This document shows positions 1 to 11,500 of a DNA stretch of 64,000 nt, piece after piece (positions within the stretch are counted from its first letter, which is position 1; each line of letters starts with the position of its first letter). Below the pieces are notes generated by a model. It was not told where the DNA came from, ran no database searches, and saw only the letters and a program-made list of their open reading frames with translations. This stretch comes from Sphaerulina vaccinii (lineage: Eukaryota; Ascomycota; Dothideomycetes; Mycosphaerellales; Mycosphaerellaceae), in the NCBI GenBank assembly GCA_022570795.1, contig JAKUDP010000007.1:62001-126000 (forward strand), written 5' to 3'. Both the position numbers and the translations under genes were made by a program.

Positions 1-2096
1 GCAACGTAGGTCCTGAACGTCGATACTATTCGTCCAAGATGTTCACTAGTGACTCTTTGTCGTTCTGCAAGGAAATCGGGAAACATCTTCTTGGCATCGG
101 CTGCTTGGAGTTGCTTCAGATGCGTCCATCCGAGGAAGCCAGATACTGGGTACCATGGTGGGTCTTGACAGCCGAGTTGACGAGCTTTCGCTATGATTAT
201 TGCAGGTCAGTATGTATCTGCGATGTGGTGTAGGAATACGTACAGGCATTTTGTATTCGAGTCAAGACGATGACGATGACCTTGTATGCAGCGAGGGCCG
301 CTAGGCCAACAAGGCTGTATAGGATATATGTGTGCATTGTCGTTGGCGAAGGGCCTCCAGTATGGACAAGCTGAAGTTGTGGGAAGATGAGGTCAACTGG
401 AAGTGTTTGAGGTTATGAAGGTCCGCTTAAGCGATCCTAACGCGAGCCCTAAAACGTGGCAAGACCCGTGAAAACCTAGAAGGAGCGATCCTAAAGCAGT
501 ATGTTGGGTCGAGTACTAGGATGTAACGGCAATCCTCTGTCCTTTCTGCACCGTGTCCGCGAGTGAAACGATACGAAAAGGTCAGCTGTATATAGTGGGC
601 CATAATGATGCTCTACTCTGTTAACCCCGCTGTCACGGAGCCGAGTTGCACTAGAGAATAGACCTAGGCTTGGCTGAATTCCTTCGGCAAAGGATCTGGG
701 AGGCCCTATGCCCTCTGCACAGCCATAGTGACATCGCTGTGCTTCATGATATATGAAGGAGCATGTGTCACGGAGAAGGAGCTGTACTCGTTCTGTGCGA
801 CTTGAAAGCTGGTCTCAGATCTTGTGCATCGGCCGGGACATTGCGCGACCTAATGAAGGCTGTTCTTCGCAACTCATATCTAGTCTGATATGATGAGTGA
901 TCGGTGTCCTCTTGGCTCCTACTACTCAGACATAGCTGCTGCCTGGGTGCTTTGGTTCTGCATCTCGTCCGTCCTATGGGCAGCGGAGGAATCCTGATGC
1001 CGGACTCGAAGTTCCTCCAGGAAGGCGACGGCGCGAAACATCATAGACACGCATTACGTCCGCGCCATCAGACTTCCAACACACTCGCCAAGGTAGCATT
1101 ACTGGGTACGTTGGCCTAACGAGAGAGGGCAAGATCGTGACCAGTATGCACTTGGCCGCGTCGCGTCCAGTCAATTTACATCGTGATCTTCTCGAAAACG
1201 GAAACGATGCATCAGACTCATCATCCTTCGCAAATAGCTGTTGCGTGCTGCTGACGAAGACGCAGATCCTTCGTGACCATGATCATGAGGATCTGAGCAA
1301 GATAAGGGGCCAAAAGAAGAGCGTTCTTCGCCTCAAATGCTGGTCGAACATCAGCTATTCTTTGTTTTCGTAACAGCGAGATCGATTGATGACATGTCTG
1401 ATAATGGACGAGGAGACGTGAGAAGAGACGTAGAAAAGAGAGAAGGCTAGCAGACAGGGGTGACCCCCACGCCCAGACCTCGTGGGGGTCAAGTCAATGC
1501 TTCCTGAGCTCACGACACTTCAGTTCTACCTCCTACTTCAATCTACATCTTCAGCTTTCGACCAAGGCAGCGCGATACGCGTTACACAACCGGAGCGCCT
1601 ATGTCTCACAGCTTCATCAGTGTGATGCGAAGCCTCGACATATCGCAGCAAGCCTGTACGAAGTGCGCAGCATTTTCTAGAGCCTCCTGGCCTTTCGCAA
1701 GGCTGAAGGACAAGATAAGCTCAAGTGCCTCGCCACCATGCACTGCAGCCACATGCCGCGAAGGAGCTCTAGCTTCAAGTTCTTCGATTTTGAAGACCGC
1801 TCACAGTCAATAATGTTTCAGAGTGGGAAGACATCTTACATGAATTTTTCGATTGATACCAGGCTTTTCCCGCCTCCTCAGAGCGACCATGCCACTGAGG
1901 ACAGTGGGCCATCTTCCAAGTCGATGCGAGTGACAAGGCTGAGAGATCGGCACGATACTCACTGGAAATAGTCAAGCGGCATACGCCTGTGGTGTTGTAT
2001 TCCATCATGCACGACACGATGAGCGAACGGCCTTTAAAGACTCTCGATGGCCAGGCAGCGGTGTAGGTAATCTCATTCCATACACTCCATGCCACC
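1..2096. other. Gene-poor left flank
   Basis: I see no convincing gene here. The open frames are short, start mostly at non-ATG codons and show no recognisable domain. The one clear structure is the perfect hairpin at 1461-1491, listed separately. The last few hundred bases must include the promoter of the mucin-like gene at 2097. A short direct repeat of the kind AGCGATCCTAA occurs near 430 and 484. Confidence 0.5.
1461..1491. repeat. Perfect 11 bp hairpin rich in C/G runs
   Basis: TGACCCCCACG (1461-1471) and CGTGGGGGTCA (1481-1491) are perfect inverted repeats around a 9 nt loop. The CCCC/GGGG cores resemble sites bound by C2H2 zinc-finger stress regulators, and an AGGGG lies just before the left arm. 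It sits about 600 bp upstream of the gene at 2097, so a dyad regulator site is possible. Function is inference. Confidence 0.5.
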
Positions 2097-2954
2097 ATGA
2101 CTACAACCACAGTTCCGCTCACTACGATCTTCACCCCACCACCAAACTGTGCAAGCCACTGGACATACGAACCGTCAGCTACAGATGGTAACAGAGTTCC
2201 CGGCGGTCTCCTACTCCAAAGAGCGCAAAGGACCTCCTGTAGCTGCTTCTTCTCGCCTCGACTCAACTTGCTATCCAGATCTAGGCGGCAACTGGGGTCG
2301 TGTACCAGCTACAACATACCTCTTCAGCCCAGGAGTATGTCCTTCTGGGTATACAACTGCGCAGGAGTCCAATGGCGCTACGACGACAGGAACATGTTGT
2401 CCTAGGTACTCCTCCTTTCTCGCTACCTTAGCGTGTTCATTACACTAATCTGCAACAGTGGCTTCGCCTTCACAACATCTTATGGATTTCTGAATGGTGG
2501 CACTGCGAACGTGGCCTTCTTCGGCTGTACGAGTCTGTACTCATCAGACTATACTCCCACAAGCGTGTTTGCAATCACACCATATGGTAGCTCTGGTACG
2601 CTTGATGGCACAGTAGCGCCAGTGACTACCATAGCTGGACCGATCATCATGTGGGCACAGCCCATTACAGTAGCATACCAGCAGAGGGACTTAAGTGCTC
2701 TGCCGATCAGCACATCAACCTCATCGCAGACATCTTCTTCGAGCAGCATCACAAGCCAGATTTCGACCGCAACCTCATCTGCCACCTCAACTTCAGTATC
2801 TCCAGCACCAAAGCCAAACTCACTGTCCGCAGGAGCAATCGCCGGCATAGTGATAGGGGCCATCGTGGCGTTGAGCATCTTGATCGGCACTATCGCTCTG
2901 GTACTACGACGGAAGAAGTCCAAGGCCAAAGCCCATCCTGTCGAGGTTCAGTAG
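2097..2954 (+). CDS. Single-pass membrane mucin-like protein
   Basis: Best model has three exons, 2097-2187, 2243-2405 and 2459-2954, giving about 249 residues. Intron 2 (53 nt) is secure: it rejoins a Cys-Cys-Pro-Ser-Gly-Phe segment in phase. Intron 1 (55 nt) is phase-consistent but less certain, because the frame upstream of it also looks coding, so a small indel is an alternative. The N-terminal half is a Cys-containing extracellular region with CYP and CPSGY motifs, typical of short fungal surface proteins with several conserved cysteines. A Ser/Thr-rich stalk follows, then one transmembrane helix (AGAIAGIVIGAIVALSILIG) and a short basic tail beginning RRKKSKAK. There is no classical signal peptide. 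Probably a wall-facing surface protein or sensor-like mucin; the exact role is unknown. Confidence 0.6.
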
Positions 2955-3438
2955 ACTCCCAGCTCTTTCATGAGTCCATCGTCCTTCGAAAGCAAGTTCG
3001 ACACTATGTCAAGCCCGCACTCAGAACCTCTAGCATACAAGGCTGGAAGACACGAATTGGAGTCTCCGACAAATGGCGGATTCGAGATGGAGTCGCCACG
3101 AGGGTTGTTCGAGGCTGAGTGATTTCCGACCAGCGTCTCCGGCATCTCAGTTCATAGCGATAGCACGCGGCCGTTTTCAAAGGTAACTTGGATGTCATCA
3201 CCTTGTCAGAGGCAGCATGGCCAAATCCGTGCTATGTGAGCAGTCTGTACATCATGTCTCCAAAAAGCTCGAATCTCCAAGCTCTCGAGAACGCGAGCAG
3301 GACGTGATCGACACGATTTGAGCAGAGCAGAGAAAGACCCCGCCGTGCAGCTGCCGGCGCTTGTGCTTGAGAACCTTTGCTACATCATCGACGTCGGCTT
3401 ACCACGCACCTTTCTGCGTCACTGCGCCAATCATGATC
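2955..3438. other. Intergenic, nothing recognised
   Basis: The spacer lies between the 3' end of the mucin-like gene and the gene remnant on the other strand. Its open frames are short with no recognisable content. Confidence 0.4.
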
Positions 3439-4148
3439 TCAGGCAGCAGAGCGACCCTTCGTCTTTCCCTTCATCCGACCGCCATTCTCCGTTCGAGACC
3501 TACTACCAGCACGCCTCGCACGTTTCGCAGCCTTCTTATCCTCAAATGCCTTCTGAAGCCTATCGATTTCTTCTTGCTTCGCGACGACACGGCTACACAT
3601 GATCGCGAGATTTACAGCAACAGTGTCGGCTTGATCGACTGACCAAGTAAGTCCGAATGCAGACACCGGGCTCTGGATCACCTTCTCAGGAGCTTCAATG
3701 CTGTGATGGACCCAGGGAAGATCGTTCCGTACACTGTGCCAGTGAATGAGGTTAATAGAATGGTCCCAGGCAGTCTGCTCAATGCCACGCTCTATCTTAT
3801 TAGACGAAAAATTACAGCTCTTGCGTTATAGGGTACTTGGCTTCTTCGTGCGCGAGTTGGTACCTATCGATATCGAACCAGATTTCGGCCCCCCATCCCT
3901 TTGTGAAGCGGTGGAGGTACATGCCCCATAGGCATTGCTCACGACCTCCGATGGGCGAAGCTGGCCATACAAAATCTGGATACAATTCAGAGAACAACTT
4001 TCCAAGTCGCTGTTAATTTTCACACGGTGGCTTGGACGGGCAATGTAGGCGATGGCTTAAGGTCCCATTGAGTGTAGAGAAGATACAAGGTGATTCTCTG
4101 ATCTGGAGTCCAGTTATTTCGTGGACCGCTGGCTTGGGCTTTTGGCAT
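3439..4148 (-). pseudogene. Frameshifted gene remnant, Myb-like start and coiled-coil end
   Basis: Read on the minus strand, three coding-looking blocks follow each other in different frames. Block 1 (4148 to about 4042) begins MPKAQASGPRNNWTPDQR and resembles the short tryptophan-anchored helix typical of fungal Myb-like or DNA-binding small proteins. Block 2 (about 4026-3812) contains KLFSELYPDF and a Trp-rich stretch. Block 3 (about 3805-3439) ends in a Lys/Arg-rich helix, KQEEIDRLQKAFEDKKAAKR, and a basic tail. The gaps are 16 and about 25 nt; both happen to have GT...AG-like ends but are shorter than credible introns. I therefore read it as a decaying gene, or a gene with two indels. The family is not identified with confidence. 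Confidence 0.35.
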
Positions 4149-4440
4149 GGTGAGGTGCTTGATTAGAGAGGTGAAGCGAGGCAGGAAGCAAGTGTGGAAG
4201 TACTTGAGTGTTGTAAGCAAACATAGCACAGCTTGTGCGTCTTTCAAAGCGTGAGAGAAGCTTCCACATTATATAAAGGCAATCACTGTGTCGTTCGCTA
4301 TCAGACAATGTGAAGAGTGCCCGTGGATCAAGTTTGAGCACGTGCGATAGCTTTGCTTTCACCGTAAGTCTATTGAGATCGCTGACAACTGTGGAATATA
4401 TGGGCATTCATATACTTCCTAGATTTCTCCTATCTCAATA

Positions 4441-5300
4441 GTCGTCCATGGTCTAGTGGCATGGGCAGTAAGTCGTCAGCATAGCCGATGCTTGTACTAA
4501 CGGCTGTCGGAGGCAGTCTCCAGGTCTCGAAGGCCTGATATCTCTTCTTGTCTGATCTTGTTTCCCTATGAACAGAAAGGCGATTATTTTGCATGCGAAC
4601 AAGACATGCCAACATTTTGCTGTCAGCTAAGCAGGATGGAATGAGGTTGATATACGATCTTAATCCTCAGTCCCTCAACAATCGTCCTTGGTACAGCGGC
4701 AAGACCAGTAAATCGTTAGCATAGATAACATCTGATTTCCTAACCCATGAATCATTCGTCCAGGTCATTCGTCCTGATAACACTTCTTGGTGTGTGTGTC
4801 AACTCGTCAAGCGACATTGTTTTGCTCTTCTGCTGAATCTCTCCCTACAACTTTGACTCTATATACGCTTGCTAACGTCCCATTTTAACAGTCGTCCTTA
4901 GCCTAGTGGCAGACCAACAAGTCGTCAGTTCATATTGATGCTTGGTCATTGCTAATGGCTGAGAAGGATCCAAGGTGTTCAACTTGGTTCGACGCTTCTT
5001 GCCGATCCATACCACAGGAGCCGGGTAACGATTGTTTTGCTCTTCTCCATTCTACCGACTCGATCTTTTTGCTCTTTTGCTAACTCTTCCACCGTAGTCG
5101 GCCTTCATATACATTCAGCAATTACCATTCCTCAACAGTCGTCATTGGTGTAGCGGAAATGTTAGTAAGACGTCGATATAATTGACGCATATGAATCGTG
5201 CACCTTATAAGCTCGCATCCTCAAGGATGCGCGCCCGCAAGACGGCGACCACGCAGCACGAGGGCGATTGTCTTGCTTTGCAATCGTTCTTTTTCGCTCT
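4441..5300 (+). repeat. Four diverged tandem units with tRNA-like box A
   Basis: Units begin near 4441, 4681, 4891 and 5138 (spacing 240, 210 and 247). Each opens with a TCGTCC- or TCGTCA-type lead and then a sequence matching the Pol III box A consensus TRGYNNARNNG: TGGTCTAGTGG (4449-4459), TGGTACAGCGG (4689-4699), TAGCCTAGTGG (4899-4909) and TGGTGTAGCGG (5146-5156). The next 30 nt contain a shared GTAAGTCGTCAGCAT-like word. About 130-145 nt after each box A comes GCGATTATTTTGC or a relative, whose T run could stop Pol III. Units 2-4 are preceded by a TATATAC-like word and CTCAACAGTCGTC or similar. None folds as a convincing tRNA by eye. Could be SINE-like or tRNA-derived repeats, or an array of small Pol III genes. 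Confidence 0.5.
4891..5040 (+). ncRNA. Candidate Pol III unit with box A and box B
   Basis: This is the best-preserved of the four tRNA-like units. Box A TAGCCTAGTGG lies at 4899-4909 and a box-B-like GGTTCGACGCT at 4986-4996, close to the consensus GGTTCGANNCC. A run of four T follows at about 5035. The A-to-B distance of about 87 nt is longer than in ordinary tRNAs. I cannot form the acceptor stem, so this is a tRNA-derived small RNA or relic, not a normal tRNA. Expression is unknown. Confidence 0.3.
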
Positions 5301-5539
5301 TATGTTTTGCTCATCCAGTACAGCGAGATAACTAACAGCTTTCAGAGCTAGCCTTGAGGTAAGAACGCCTGTGGGAGTGCCAAGACACGCTCCGAAGAGG
5401 TCAGAGGGTTAAAGATGCTCCTTCATTCATCTGCACTACTGTATTCGTGCCCCCCATCCATTTCTCTTACACTAACGCCAGCCATGCATGTAAGCAGACC
5501 CGAACACCTTAACGCCTCGCCATGGTATACCCTCATCAA

Positions 5540-8500
5540 TCAAAGCCCGCTCCTAAACCCCTTTACCAAACCCTCCAACATCCTCAACCCATAATACCGA
5601 CTAACGCCCTCATAAACCTTCAGCTCCTTGACGATCTTACCCTTGTCGACCGTACCAATCCACTCCCCAGCACAAGCGCAATGCTCCATGAATTCGTTGG
5701 TACGCACACGCTTGCATTTCTTACACTTCAAATCCTGAGACATCCATTGCAACGCAAGCTTACTCACATCAGCGAGCAAACGTTCTTCGATGTGTAAAGT
5801 GTCGAATTTGGCGTGGCAGTTATCACACTTGGGCGAAAGAACGACTTCGCTGGAGGAAGATGTGGTGAGGGAGACATCGGAGTCGCGACAGAGATCGATG
5901 TCTTTCGGAACACAACACTCCCTACAACTCAACTGTTTAATGCAAATTGTAGAGCTAGGATTCGTGAATGTGCCCTCATTGCTGAATTCCCGAATATCGA
6001 AGAGGTGGAGTAGGTCTTTCCTTAGTAGGCGAGCTTCAAGCTGAATAGTCTTATCAAGCGACAAGACCTGCATCAAAGACTTGACGAGTTCCAGTACAGG
6101 ATTCTGTTGATTGCTGAGGTGTGAACCAGGTAAGGCTGGGAAGGTCCAGTCAGATACCAGCTCCTCAATCAAACTCTCGCTCCGTTGCCGCTTGATGAGT
6201 TGCTGAATCTGCTTCATCAGCGGCTTACTAAAAGCCTTTTGCAGCACAGTACCAGGAGTAGTCTGATCATCCTTCTCAGAATTGAAGATACTCGCATGGA
6301 TAGGTAATTGCGTGGCCCTCTGCGTACCAACAATGCCAGGAGCAGAACGTTTCCGGGCATGCATGAGTTCGATGTATTCCACAACCCATTGGTTGAACAT
6401 AGGCTGGAGAATCTCTGGTAGGAAGGAGCCGATTTGCCAATGCATGATTGTGTCGAGAGTTTGCTCGTCTTCTGCAACAACCTTTTCACAAGCTTTGCCG
6501 CCGTAGTTGAATTCATCGTACCAGGCGAGGTAGTCCCAGTATTCTGTGATACTCAGATCCAAGAAGTGAAACGCAGGCTTGCTGTTGATGGTCTTGAGGA
6601 CGTATTCGCTATAAGCAAAAGCATTTCCGACCTCAGCTTTACTCGTCTGCAGGAGGAGTCTTCCAGCATTGGCGAAGACGACATGTGATCCAACGCGTCG
6701 AAATTCAGACATGAGTTGTTGGAAAGCCTTCCTACTCATCGTTTGGACATAGTAGTGCAAGTTTTTGTCATAGAGTCGTGAAGAAGGTGATTCAACCCAT
6801 CGCACGAGATGTTGTACCAGTCGATCAGCCATCTCGCAGCCGCCTGTGGCGCAAGCTTGTACCCACCAGGCTTTGACCATCTCTCGAAGTGCAGAAATTC
6901 CAGCCGTAGCGAAGGCGTTCTCTGATTGAATGTTCTGTGCAGTATCGTCCAAGGCGTCTTCTTGCGCTCCAGCTCCAGATATGCCAAGAGGGTCTCCACT
7001 GCTGCCTTCAGCATCATTCAGAACAGCCGAGCAGAGAATCGTGTTGATGGCCAAATTCTTGACGCTGAGATCAATGCAGACCGAGGAGTAGGTTCCTGGG
7101 TTATTGACAGAAGGCATATCCACAGCTTCCATGCCGCCCAGGATGTCGTCCTTTTCGTGGCCAGCATGATCAGGTCTCGCGTCTTCTGACCACCACAAGA
7201 TGACTTTCTCTTTCTGTAGCCGGCGAGCGTAGGCGATATCAATTAGAAAGCGAGGATCGTCCATTTCAAGGTTGCAGATCGGTACATTACCATATCGTGC
7301 GAATTCGAGAAGGTGATCGAGCCACAAACCAAGGTCCAGATAGTGGCTAACCAACCGCTTCGCGACGAAGGACTGCCAGCCCAATGGTGGAAGTTGCTTA
7401 TCCGCTTCATCAGGCTTGAGCCTCATCGACGGGAAGGTCTGAAGGATGGCCAGATCGTGCATCAGCATCGTCGCTGAGTGTGATTGTAACACCAGCATAA
7501 TTGGCAGACTCTCCTCTTTCTGAATTTTCTTGACAGCATCACCCAGTTCCTGGAAAGCTCGTCGCTGTGTTGTGACTTGTACGGTCTGGAAGTGGAGGCG
7601 GTCCTGGTATTCAATCGTCGTTTGCCAGGGTTTGTCTTCGTTCTTCTCCAGTTTGCGTGAGAGCATATCTTCGTAAATGCGATCCACGTTGGGCATGCCT
7701 TGTTCGGACCTCGCGCGGTTGAGGACGATGATCTTGACTTCTGCTCTCGTGGACGAGAACAACGCATAGATCTGTCTCTCACCAGCAGAGATGTGATAGA
7801 GAGCGAGGTAGCTGAAGCTTGCCGAGCCCATATATGGCTGCTTGGGAGGCACAGTCCTCAATGTCGAAAGATCGAATCCTTGCTCCAGACCCTTTCCAAG
7901 CACACCTCGCTGTGTCTCATCAAACGTGCAGACGCAACCGAGCTCCAGCATGGCGCGGACATCAAGCGGTACTTGCCTCTCATATACACCTTCAACACTG
8001 GAGTGGTTGAACAACATAGACAACTTCTCTGTCTCCTTCACATACACCTGTTCAGGCATAGTCAACTTGAAGAGATGAGTGCTAGGGTGACCGTTCGGCA
8101 GGGTGTGGTTGACGATCTTCTCGGCCTGCACACCATCCACAGAAACATCTGGTAGATCGTCCTCCTTTAGATTGAGGTAGACTTGCCTTGGTACCACAAC
8201 CTTCAATTGATGCACCTTCTTGTCGATGAGTACGAAAGCCTTCACCTCACCAGGAGAATCCGGTCCTCTAAGCTGCAAGACCTGCCAATCGGAAGTGTAG
8301 AGGAGCTCTGCCTGATTTCGGAAGAAAGTTCCAATAGCATCGGTGGCATCCTGTCTCTTCTCGCCGAAGAGTTGACGTCTTCGCTTTCGAGCTGCTTTTT
8401 GGATTTTCCACTTCTTCTTCTGGTACTGTAGCCAGCCGACATAGTCCTCTGTGATGCTGGGCATGACCGGAGGTAAAGCATCGTAAGGGTTGATGGACGT

Positions 8501-11500
8501 TACTGGCGTTTCATCTCGGGTCTTTCTCTTCTGGCTTGCAATGACTTTCGTGGCAGTGCCTGGCTTCAGCTTGGACATAGGTGTTGCTCCAAAGTCCTCC
8601 ATGTCACCACCACTAGACCGGATAGGTTGTCTGTTGGCATCCAGTTCCTTGAGAGGCTGCTTCTGAAACATGTCTGTCATCTTGGCTTGCTGGAACTTAT
8701 CTTCCTTTTGCGCGATCCTCCGATTTAGCCAGTCCGGATGTGCCACTCGAGGCACTGGGTTCTTGATCTTTTGTAACGCAGCAGGAATAGTAATGAGCTT
8801 CTGAATGACCGAGCCAAGACGTTCCAGATAGTAGTCCCAGTCAATCAGATCTCGTGGGTCCATAGATCCAGGATCCTCCTTCATCCACTTTCGGAGGTAG
8901 TGTCGCTTCACAGACTCCTCGGCAGACAAGATGGCGACAGGAATAGCACGCTCTGTAACTGGAGCGTTCTTCGGCCGCGACGATATGATGTACTTGCAGT
9001 TCAAACCCTTGTCTTTCACCATTTGCTCTCCGAGGAACTCAGCTAATCGCTTAGCAGTAGTGATGGCCGTAGATTTCTGTGCGCCATACTCCTCAAGCGT
9101 CTTGGTCATGCTCTTGTTCTCGCAAATGAGATCGATCAGTTCCTCATCTGCGAGCATACTGCCATGAGAGTGCAACACATCAAGCCACTTGTTCGCAACC
9201 TTGGCAACAGCACCATAAGTCTCAGCAAGAGTTGAACCCTCCAAGAAGAACTTGAAGATTTGTTGCTGGAAGATCTTGATCAGTCTCAGCTCTCCTCGTC
9301 GCTTGACTTCGAAACCTTTCAATTCAGCCAGCGAGCCGTCATCATTGAAGACAGCATATCGCTTCTTCAAGTTTCGATCCTCATCCTTGGATGTAGGCAG
9401 AATCATCGCGCGATAAGGACCATCGACTTCGAAGAAGATTGTGTTATCGCTATGCTTCTCGTACTTGAACGTGTTCGGGTCCTTCAACTCCTCATACTGA
9501 TGGTTCGTGAAGTCCTTATGAACGAGATGGTTCAGCATAGCGCAAGGATATGATATAGCCAGCTTCTTGCCATTCTTCATCTTGAAAGCGAAGTTCTCCG
9601 GGAATGTCGCGGGCAAAATACACCAGATACCATCAGTGTCAAGTTCCAGAGGTCTGCCGATACGCTCGACGATTTGACGTGCCATTTGGATGATCTTCGC
9701 GCCTGTCAGACAAGTGACACCGGCCATTTCCATGGAATACCAGCGCGAACCTTTGCGCATGACATATCCGTAGAAGGAGTTGAGAATGACTTTGTGGGCA
9801 AGTTGTAGCGAGTCGAAGAGCACGATCATCTTCTTCGCCTCGTCGATCTCGCCTGCTGCTGCACCAGCTTTCTCAAGCTCAGAAGTCTTGCCTTTCCACA
9901 CCTTCTGTTGGCCCTTGTAGTCGTAACGACGATCACGAAAGTTCTTGACTGTATCAACATAAAAAGGATTCTCTCGCTGACAGATGATGGCCTCTCGTTC
10001 GATTGTCTTGGTGTCGTGGATCTTGTGGTAGATCTTCTTGCTGTAGTCTGTCAGGCGCTTCTTGACATGCCCAGTCTGTTCATCGAGGCTGAGATCTTGG
10101 AATGCTCTGGCAGCGCTGTTTGGCCCAAACTTGCCAGGAAACTTCTCGTTCTCGAGTGCATGCCGAATCATGTTGTATTCGTCTCGCTTTGCGGGTAGGA
10201 ACTCTCCTCTCCACGACCAGGGCATTCGCCTGTCGCAAGTTTTGCCAGGTCGGTTGAAGTCGCAAGCAGCACAGTCTGCTTCGTCGATCATACTATCGGG
10301 CTGTAATCGATTCGTCGTCATGATATTCGGGTACATGGAAGCGACATCCAAGTGGTAGATGAGTGGCCGTTCACTCCGGTTTGGCGTCGCTTTCAGCTGC
10401 ATCAAGCGATCAACGATCTGTGCTTTGATCTCTTCGTAATTCTCCACATCGTCAAAGTTCTTCTTCTCCTCGACTTCGATCGTAAATCGTAATGCATCGT
10501 CCAGGCCAGCCAGGAGCTCATCAATGGCCGTCGTGTCGATCGCGAAGTTGTTCGGGATATCACTGCGGAACACACCACACTCAATACTCTCGACGTGACC
10601 ACCGACGTATGTCTCTGACTCCAGTAGGTGACCTTCCCAGAAGGACTCTCGAGGTTGAACGTGCTTGTTGGGCAGAACAATCTCTTTCTGGTATGCTTGG
10701 ACCATGAGCAACATCTCGCAGAGTGTTCCAGTACCTTTTCGTAGCACATCATCAGGCCCTAGCGGAATGATCGTGCATAGCGAGAAGATGAAAGGGTGCA
10801 CATACTTCATGTACAGATAGTATGTCGCCACGGCATCAGAGACGGAATACTCTGCAAGCGTCTGCGGTCGTTCTTGCGCATATGGTGTCATGAGTTCCGG
10901 ATCCAGCTCATCTGGATCGTAGCCCAGCTTTGCAACTGTGACTGCTTTCAGACCTCGAGATCCTTGCGGCAAGTAGGAGTCTCGGCTGACCCAAGCGAAT
11001 GCATCCATGTGCGCACAGTGCGTGGATTGATAGACGTCTTCGCTGTTCTTCCGGAAGCCGATCTCCTGGTACATGTCCAGTCCATGCACGCTCGCTCGCG
11101 CCTCTACAAAGGGCCAATCGAAGAAGTCTCCGTTGTAAGTCACCATGACAGTCGGTCGTGCTTCTTTGATGCAGCTGAAGAAACGCTGTATCACAGCCTC
11201 CTCGTTCGGCTCGTTGAAGATCATGAAAGGTCCTTCGAACTCTGGCTTCGGCGTGTAGTCAAAGTCTTCGATATCCTCCGACACAATCTCTCGATTCGTG
11301 ATCAGGAATCCCTGCCCATCAATCATATACGATATCATCATAATCTGATCGATCGCAGCATCTGGAAACTTCAAAGGCAACTTCGTGGTCTCAATATCAT
11401 AAGCCATGACAACCGGATCGGCTCTCGTCAATCGTTCTTCCAAACACTTCAGCTTGACATGTCCATGCTTCGCTTCCACAGTATACCACTTTCCTATCCG

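Noticed and set aside
1775..2266. 163-residue minus-strand frame
   Set aside because: It overlaps the supported mucin-like gene on the other strand and starts without any recognised motif.
4441..5200. Ordinary tRNA genes in the box-A array
   Set aside because: No acceptor stem pairing or anticodon arm could be formed, and the box A to box B distance is too long where B can be seen.
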